Source: Oleiphilus sp. (GTDB lineage Bacteria; Pseudomonadota; Gammaproteobacteria; Pseudomonadales; Oleiphilaceae). Taken from it: 64,000 bases of DNA. The stretch is from contig PZPK01000005.1 in assembly GCA_006212045.1 (NCBI GenBank), positions 62,001-126,000 on the forward strand. The letters run 5' to 3'. Positions 59,053 to 64,000 of this stretch are shown piece by piece. The position numbers and the translations under genes are program-made. Every line of letters begins with the position of its first letter. Position 1 is the stretch's first letter. The notes below the pieces were generated by a model. It was given only the letters and a program-made list of their open reading frames with translations. It made no database searches and had not been told where the DNA came from.

Positions 59053-59655
59053 TCAGGGCACCACGACAACGTCGCCATTCGTTAATACAATGTTCTGTTC
59101 CAGCGCCTCACCCCGAGCAATGTCACTGTAGTCGAAATGCAATGCCTGCTGCCCTTTGTCAGTATGGCGAATCACCTTAATGGCATCCGGTTTGGCAAAA
59201 GTACTGGTACCACCAGCCATGCTGAGTGCTTGCAGCACGGTCAGCGGCGTTTCAAGCGGAAACTCTCCGGGACGCGCCACCTTTCCGATCACAAAGATCT
59301 TGTTGCCACGTACTTGCTTTACGGCAACATGAACATTCGCATCAGGGATGTAACGCGTCAGTGCACTACCCAGAGTCGCTGCAATTTCTTTCACCGACTT
59401 CCCCTGTAAAGGCAACACACCTACCAATGGAAATGCGATTGTGTGATCCGGCAATACCAGCACGTCCCGCTCTAATTCCGGCTCATTCCAGACGGAGATA
59501 CTCAAAACATCGCCCGCCTGCACCCGATAAGCGTCAACGCCAACATGCATTTCAAGCGGCATATCTTCTGCTCCGACATCGCTGGCAATCAACTGACAGA
59601 ACAGCATCAGAAAAATTCCGGAAATGCGGATAATGTTTATCACTTCTCGTCTCAC
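59053..59655 (-). CDS. Polysaccharide export protein (Wza-like)
   Basis: A 200-residue exported protein with a signal peptide and a Poly_export domain (about residues 40-115; RVQAGDVLSISVWNEPEL), followed by a SLBB domain (about 120-190; KIFVIGKVARPGEFPL). It is shorter than Wza and has no clear lipobox. It should form a periplasmic ring of the secretion channel. It is the first gene of the main leftward operon. Confidence 0.92.
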   Translation of the reverse strand: MRREVINIIRISGIFLMLFCQLIASDVGAEDMPLEMHVGVDAYRVQAGDVLSISVWNEPELERDVLVLPDHTIAFPLVGVLPLQGKSVKEIAATLGSALTRYIPDANVHVAVKQVRGNKIFVIGKVARPGEFPLETPLTVLQALSMAGGTSTFAKPDAIKVIRHTDKGQQALHFDYSDIARGEALEQNIVLTNGDVVVVP

Positions 59656-59802
59656 GACACGCTCTTACTGACTCGTTTAATCAAGATCGACACGGTACGC
59701 GCACTTTATTAAAGAAATATGACAACCCCTGTTATTGGCCTTTGCTAAAAACGCAAAAAGCCCCGTAAATAGGGGCTCTTCAGGCGATGAAGGAGGAACT
59801 TC
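59656..59802 (-). promoter_or_regulatory. Spacer upstream of the exopolysaccharide operon
   Basis: The leftward operon promoter is expected here. On the minus strand TTGTCA (about 59724-59719) is a fair -35 candidate, but no convincing -10 was found at the correct distance. No -24/-12 sigma-54 consensus was seen. The right part of the region holds the terminator of the PEP-CTERM gene. Confidence 0.3.
59741..59777 (-). terminator. Terminator of the PEP-CTERM protein gene
   Basis: Arms AGCCCC (59777-59772 on the minus strand) and GGGGCT (59764-59759) with a 7-base loop, followed by TTTTGCGTTTTT on the minus strand. It separates the PEP-CTERM gene from the export operon downstream. Confidence 0.85.
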
Positions 59803-60333
59803 CTATGCAGGAAGTGCCTGCTTGCGGCGGCTCATAAATCTGAATACGCCCAAGCCGGATAGCATAAAAATAATCGAAGCCGGAACCGGAGTTGCAATCA
59901 TTTCGACACCATACAACCCATACTGCATGCCGTCATACACATGCCAATCAGCATTAAACTGCGCGTTCATACTCAAATAATACGTGCCTGCTTCAAGCTG
60001 ACCGGTCAAACTCTTCTGCTCAAAACCCGCTCCCCAGGAATGCCCCCAACCCAAATCGTCTGGAGCCGTCTTCTCCATCAAAAGGCTGCCAAAGCTCTGG
60101 GTTGCCGATACCAGCGTAACCCCTAAACTATCGAGCTTGTCGGGAAAGGCGAAATCGGTGAGAGTTAACACAAACTGCGTGTCCTGGTGCAAGGTAATGG
60201 TTTCCATGTAAGCATCCTGACCCTGCACCATGGCTACACGCTCAAAAACCACATCATGCATCGCTGCAAAACTGTGACCCGACTGCAGCAACGCAAATAG
60301 CAATGCCATCATTCCAAAATTAAGTTTGTTCAT
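59803..60333 (-). CDS. PEP-CTERM-type sorted exported protein
   Basis: A 176-residue exported protein with a signal peptide (about residues 1-24). The mature domain is a beta-rich fold with TDFAFPDKLDSLGVTLVS. The C-terminal sorting signal (residues 148-176) has the motif TPVPAS, a hydrophobic helix (IIFMLSGLGVFRFM) and the basic cluster SRRK. This tripartite end is what exosortases recognise. The VPLPA-like motif fits the XrtD-like exosortase at 41470-43047, although the motif here is PVPA. A short tail follows the basic cluster. Confidence 0.85.
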   Translation of the reverse strand: MNKLNFGMMALLFALLQSGHSFAAMHDVVFERVAMVQGQDAYMETITLHQDTQFVLTLTDFAFPDKLDSLGVTLVSATQSFGSLLMEKTAPDDLGWGHSWGAGFEQKSLTGQLEAGTYYLSMNAQFNADWHVYDGMQYGLYGVEMIATPVPASIIFMLSGLGVFRFMSRRKQALPA

Positions 60334-60393
60334 TTTACTTACCCTAGTTAAGTTATCGTTAAATCATTTCTCGCCTGATTTGGAGGTTTCCAT

Positions 60394-60912
60394 TCAGGCT
60401 GTTTTAGGCATCGACAAGCGATCGCCACTTTTTGTCAAGAAGGGCTTCCATTCCCCTACTTTCTTTTCTGTTTGCGGGAGCTCCGTCGCAAAATATTTGT
60501 TCATGAAATAGGCCTTAAAGCTTGCTTCATCATCAACAACGGCCGCCGATTGCGAGTTAAGCTTGAGCCGGGCGTACTGGCCATTTACACCCGACAATGC
60601 CAATAACTTGAGATCGTCAAGGTCAATGTTACGCGGCCCTTGTCCAGACTCATCATTTATAATTTCGGCAAGTTGTTCAGTATTAAAATCAAAGAACCGA
60701 ACCAGTTCTTCGCCAACCTCAAGAAGCGCTGGCATCAAGTCGATACCGCGATAACTTTCTTCCTGAAATGGCGCCAGCTTTTGCAATATCTGCTTCACAG
60801 CAAAGCGCAATATGTCGGCTTCCTTCACCCCTAGTCGATCAGATATGGCCTTGACTTTATCAATATCACTTTGACTCATGCGCAATGACACGTTCTTCTT
60901 TTTCGCTTCCAT
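60394..60912 (-). CDS. Ribbon-helix-helix DNA-binding protein
   Basis: A 172-residue protein. Residues about 6-47 form a ribbon-helix-helix (CopG/MetJ-like) domain: NVSLRMSQSDIDKVKAISDRLGVKEADILRFAV. The remaining 120 residues are helical, of unknown role. It lies 60 bases upstream of the PEP-CTERM gene, in the same direction, so it may regulate that gene or the whole exopolysaccharide locus. No ParE/RelE-type toxin partner is adjacent, so a toxin-antitoxin role is not supported. Confidence 0.75.
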   Translation of the reverse strand: MEAKKKNVSLRMSQSDIDKVKAISDRLGVKEADILRFAVKQILQKLAPFQEESYRGIDLMPALLEVGEELVRFFDFNTEQLAEIINDESGQGPRNIDLDDLKLLALSGVNGQYARLKLNSQSAAVVDDEASFKAYFMNKYFATELPQTEKKVGEWKPFLTKSGDRLSMPKTA

Positions 60913-61660
60913 TTTGTAATGCCCTTGAGATTGTTATGCCCTGCAAATGAATGACAGGTCTTATGTAAAACACGTACGAATCGTAACAATATCGACACCG
61001 CTTATGGTTACAGATAGAAGAAATTTTGGTGACAGATTTACAGCATTTAAATGACAAAAATCAGGCGGTTTGCGCGGGAGTCGGGACAACCAGTCGAAGG
61101 GCTGGGTCTGGTTCTGGGGCTGAGGCGGGGGCTGGGACGTGCTGTCCGCTTGCAGTGCTTCTTCGCCCTGTATCAAAGTCAGGAGCAGGCGCGTCTTTCG
61201 TTTCGCGTTTCCCGCCAAACGTCAGGCAAAAAAAAGCCGGCACAAGGCCGGCGAATAATGACGAAAATATTTGATGCCAGAGACAGACGCCTTTGACACT
61301 AGCGCTTAGGCTAAACCCTATCGCTTACGGGAAAAAGATAGCACTGCAATATGACAGTTGATTAACAGTTATATGACGATCTAGGCCGTCGCTGCCAAAT
61401 GAGAACCGGCGCATGAAGTCGGTAGAATATTCTAAGATTCAGCAGGTTTTTAAACGAATACTCTCAGTGTATGAGAAGGCATACATCGAGCGAAGTCCAT
61501 GGCCCTTCCCTGGACCGGCTTGCTTTCCTTTGTAAGTCTCAGGACTCGCAATGCGTTTCATACGCACAAATACGGCAGCGTGGCCGTTGAGGATGCTTAG
61601 AATACCTCTCGTCTGTTTAATTTTTGTGCCATTTTGATGACAATTTATACCAACCATCGA
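60913..61660. other. Gene-poor spacer
   Basis: About 750 bases between the ribbon-helix-helix gene and the envelope operon. Several short open frames occur, but none has a supported start, family motif or normal composition. It holds the leftward terminator at 61225-61252. The G-rich stretch near 61080-61140 gives proline- and glycine-rich frames that look like chance. Confidence 0.4.
61225..61252 (-). terminator. Leftward terminator
   Basis: On the minus strand GCCGGC-CTTGT-GCCGGC (61252 down to 61236) is followed by eight T residues. It points left and could end the transcript of the 61661-64000 operon, although it lies about 400 bases beyond the last stop. Confidence 0.8.
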
Positions 61661-62305
61661 TCACGAAGGTCGACGCTCCAGTATCCTTAGGTGGCCATAC
61701 TCATCAAAGTTATTACGGCCCGGATCGTGACGCAGCACGCGGCAGGTATCTCCAAACATACCGTCTACATAGTCTTGCGGACGGGCAAAATTATCAGTGT
61801 CGTAATCAAAGTCAGCCAATCTTCCCGGACCCGCATCAAGCAATAACAGGGTTTCATCATAATAGTCACACACCTCCTTGTACTGGCTGGAACGCGCATG
61901 TGCCATGGCGAGCAGCAAGGTTGATTTTGCCTGCGCCCAAGTCTCACCCATACGCCCATATAGTGCTTTGGCCTGTTGCAAAGCATCAATGATCTGATTC
62001 AGATTGTCGGAGTCCCGGTTATCGGTCCGCATCTGCATGAAGTGATGCATCGCTAACAGCCAGTGGTAATCGGCTAACGCCAGGGGATTATTGATTTGAT
62101 GCAATTTTGTTATCGTTGCCTTGATCTGCGATTCCTGCAACAAATGGCCATTGATCAGTTGCTGCTCCAGCCCCTCAAGCAGATCGAAGGCCTCACCTTG
62201 ACGTAGAATATCCTGCTCCGAAAGCACGATGGCCTTTTCTGAATGAGATAATATTGAACAGGCGGACGCGCCCAGAAGCGCTGCTAATACTAAAAGTCGC
62301 AACAT
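61661..62305 (-). CDS. Uncharacterised lipoprotein
   Basis: A 214-residue lipoprotein (lipobox GASAC, Cys16). The mature part is helical with TPR-like spacing (LLAMHHFMQMRT, LLLAMAHARSSQYKEVCDYY) and ends in a charged tail. I do not recognise the family. It is the last gene of a leftward set with the membrane-anchored, coiled-coil and porin genes upstream, so an envelope role is likely. Confidence 0.75.
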   Translation of the reverse strand: MLRLLVLAALLGASACSILSHSEKAIVLSEQDILRQGEAFDLLEGLEQQLINGHLLQESQIKATITKLHQINNPLALADYHWLLAMHHFMQMRTDNRDSDNLNQIIDALQQAKALYGRMGETWAQAKSTLLLAMAHARSSQYKEVCDYYDETLLLLDAGPGRLADFDYDTDNFARPQDYVDGMFGDTCRVLRHDPGRNNFDEYGHLRILERRPS

Positions 62306-62325
62306 GCTTATTCACCTCGTCAATG

Positions 62326-63138
62326 CTAGTACTGACAGTTCTTGTCGATGAGAAATTCCGGATTGAAGGCTTCGCGCCAGCGCGGGTTATATAAATCGTT
62401 GGAAGGACATGGGCACTGAAATTCTCCAAACCTGGTCAAATCCTGATGGCAGTCGTATTCAATTTCCGGATCTTCTGGAGGGTCAAGCGCCGCAAGATTC
62501 TGCTCCGTTTCAGCCTCGCCACCATCATTTGATGCAGTCGTCTGGTCATTGGCGGAAGCAGGCTTCGATGATGCACCGGATGAACGACTGCCCACTTCGG
62601 CCGAACCCACGGTAAGTTCTCGCAGCTCACGCATCTGCCCCATAATTGCCGTCAGAAACTCACGATCACCGCTTTCTTTAGCCAAAGAATAGGCCTCTTT
62701 CAGGGCATCTTCATATTCCTGAATATCTTCTGCCACAGTTTCGGAATCAGCTACCTTACCAGCCCCCACTCTTTCAACTTCAATTCCGGTGAATGGCTGA
62801 AACTCGTCCGACTCAAGCTCATCAGTCCGCCAAAAACTATCGGCACCCTCTTCTTCTACCGACGCATTCTCTTCTCTACTTAAAGTAAGCCGGGATGCAG
62901 AGCTACCAAGGTAGCGCTGTTGCTGATCCGGGCTATCACCTGCCGCATTCTGCATTCGCAGGCCATCCTCTTCGACATCCATGTTCACAGAACCATCAAG
63001 CTTTTGATCGCTTACAAGGTCTTGATCCGGCAGCAGTGTCGCCATCCCGTCTTCGCCAGAATTATCCATAATCCAATAGATAATGCCGGTCACAGATATC
63101 AGCAAAACAAGGGCGCTAACCTTCAAGATCTTGGGCAT
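62326..63138 (-). CDS. Uncharacterised inner-membrane-anchored acidic protein
   Basis: A 270-residue protein with one N-terminal transmembrane helix (about residues 5-25) and a long acidic, Ser/Glu-rich periplasmic region. The C-terminus has YDCHQDLTRFGEFQCPCPSN, four cysteines that could form disulfides or bind metal, ending in NCQY. Not recognised. The ATG at 63138 has GGAG eight bases upstream and overlaps the preceding gene by 23 bases. Confidence 0.72.
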   Translation of the reverse strand: MPKILKVSALVLLISVTGIIYWIMDNSGEDGMATLLPDQDLVSDQKLDGSVNMDVEEDGLRMQNAAGDSPDQQQRYLGSSASRLTLSREENASVEEEGADSFWRTDELESDEFQPFTGIEVERVGAGKVADSETVAEDIQEYEDALKEAYSLAKESGDREFLTAIMGQMRELRELTVGSAEVGSRSSGASSKPASANDQTTASNDGGEAETEQNLAALDPPEDPEIEYDCHQDLTRFGEFQCPCPSNDLYNPRWREAFNPEFLIDKNCQY

Positions 63139-63778
63139 CTTTCCGCTCCAGACCACTCACACCTTGCACCGGAGATGGTTCCTCACCCGGCTCCTGCAAA
63201 AGATGTTCGTTAATAATGATATTCAGGTCCTCGATGCGATACTGGTAATCCTGCACCAGGTTTTCCACTTCTACCGCCTTCAGACCAAAAAAGGGGTCGC
63301 GTTGCTTTAAGGCATCCATGGCACTTTTATCCTGATAAGCAGCAACCAGCTCTTGATTGATGGAAGCGAGCTTTATGTTGTTTTCCCGGCAAAGTTCGAA
63401 GTTATCAGTCTGAATCGCAAAGCGCTCGTCCTGGGTATTCCCATAGGCCAAGGCCTCTCCCAATTTTCTGCGGGTCTCAGATAGACGCTGCTTCAACTCA
63501 TCATATTCACCCTGCCATACACCGATGTTGCCCTTCAATTTATCGATGCGCGCATTCGCCTTTTTAAGATCCTTGTTTGCCAGGGACAATTCCTTGTCTT
63601 TACTCTCCATCTCGGACTTAAGTTCTGCCAACTGCTTCTGTAAGGCCGTTTTTTCGCTAATGGACTGTCGCAACATGTACTGTGCTTTCGCCAATCCTTT
63701 CTTAAGGTTTTCATCTGCCTGGACCATTTGGCTCTGGGGCAGAAACATTAGAATAACCAGTAGATAGATCCCGCGCAT
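63116..63778 (-). CDS. Periplasmic coiled-coil protein
   Basis: A 220-residue exported protein with a signal peptide (about residues 1-21, ending VQA) and a long coiled coil (about 25-165) of heptads such as KQLAELKSEMESKDKEL. A short C-terminal region has DPFFGLKAVEVENLV. It is probably a periplasmic spacer or scaffold next to the porin gene. Family not recognised. It ends by overlapping the acidic membrane-anchored gene. Confidence 0.75.
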   Translation of the reverse strand: MRGIYLLVILMFLPQSQMVQADENLKKGLAKAQYMLRQSISEKTALQKQLAELKSEMESKDKELSLANKDLKKANARIDKLKGNIGVWQGEYDELKQRLSETRRKLGEALAYGNTQDERFAIQTDNFELCRENNIKLASINQELVAAYQDKSAMDALKQRDPFFGLKAVEVENLVQDYQYRIEDLNIIINEHLLQEPGEEPSPVQGVSGLERKDAQDLEG

Positions 63779-63800
63779 AAGTGCCTCCTATTTGATCAAC

Positions 63801-64000
63801 TTAGAACTTCGCTGTGATATCCAGCTGCAGCGTGTCCATACTTATATTGGTTTCTGCGCTTCCTGGCGGCGTATCAATGGCATCCGCACTCAGCCAGGAA
63901 AGTCCGGCAATGGTGTTGTCCAATACCCCATATTTGGCGCGGATGATATAACCCTCGGAATCGGTGCCTCCAAGCAGAAAGTCGGAATCAGCAAACGCAT
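63801..64000 (-). CDS. Outer-membrane porin, C-terminal end
   Basis: The last 66 codons of a gene that starts beyond the right edge. The residues alternate as in beta strands (GYIIRAKYGVLDNTIAGLSWL) and the protein ends LQLDITAKF, with the terminal Phe needed for outer-membrane insertion by the Bam machinery. The similarity is to proteins annotated as putative porins. It heads, within the window, the leftward envelope set, with the coiled-coil gene 22 bases downstream. Confidence 0.78.
   Translation of the reverse strand, partial: AFADSDFLLGGTDSEGYIIRAKYGVLDNTIAGLSWLSADAIDTPPGSAETNISMDTLQLDITAKF

Noticed and set aside
60394-60912. Antitoxin role for the ribbon-helix-helix protein
   Set aside because: No toxin-sized gene is adjacent on the same strand; the next gene encodes an exported sorted protein.
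60961-61657. Several short frames on both strands, including proline-rich ones
   Set aside because: No start signals or known motifs; composition follows a local G-rich stretch.

Overview
The window comes from a free-living, probably marine, gammaproteobacterium. This is inferred from gene content and synteny, not from a search. Supporting signs are RNase E with its inhibitor RraA, the PpsA/PpsR pair, the split histidine order hisB-hisH-hisA-hisF with a phosphatase-free hisB, and mutY-yggX followed by a tRNA-Phe gene. That last order resembles Pseudomonas and its relatives. Base composition looks close to even. The clearest exception is an AT-richer patch just after the tRNA gene.

Positions 1-33951 are mostly housekeeping genes: a HAD phosphatase and rluC, rne with a long hairpin-rich leader, a YecA/YgfB protein, a receiver-PP2C-ATPase switch protein, a PHP-domain phosphoesterase, a small envelope operon (VC0807-like, YciI, SH3/coiled coil), a PilZ protein, rraA-ppsA divergent from ppsR, an M16 protease, a MORN/PEGA protein beside a membrane-anchored receiver protein, a MobA-like nucleotidyltransferase, YgiQ, a SulP transporter, a histone-H1-like protein, a dual GGDEF-EAL enzyme, hisBHAF, mutY and yggX. 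Several of these (PilZ, GGDEF-EAL, the two receiver proteins) are signalling parts.

Positions 34071-37341 hold tRNA-Phe(GAA) and, behind it, an accessory patch. It contains an AT-rich FkbM-type methyltransferase, a decayed ParB-like fragment on the minus strand, a divergent CsrA-family protein and another short remnant. It reads like the scar of a mobile element.

Positions 37342-60912 are an exosortase-linked exopolysaccharide locus. Most genes are on the minus strand. Reading in the direction of transcription: a ribbon-helix-helix protein, a PEP-CTERM-type exported protein, Wza-like export protein, outer-membrane barrel, Wzz-like chain-length protein, BY-kinase-like ATPase, ExeA-like ATPase, glycosyltransferase, flippase, hydrolase-like exported protein, polymerase, glycosyltransferase, acetyltransferase, glycosyltransferase; then an exosortase fused to an EpsI domain, a WecA/MraY-type sugar-phosphate transferase, and the TPR lipoprotein PrsT. 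Two plus-strand blocks interrupt it: DUF3144 with an SGNH-hydrolase lipoprotein, and an unrecognised membrane-anchored protein. Together these genes can start, elongate, flip, polymerise and export a polysaccharide, and sort a protein to the surface with it.

Positions 60913-64000 hold a gene-poor stretch and then part of an envelope operon (porin end, periplasmic coiled coil, membrane-anchored protein, lipoprotein) that runs off the right edge. No rRNA, CRISPR array, intact transposase or integrase was seen.
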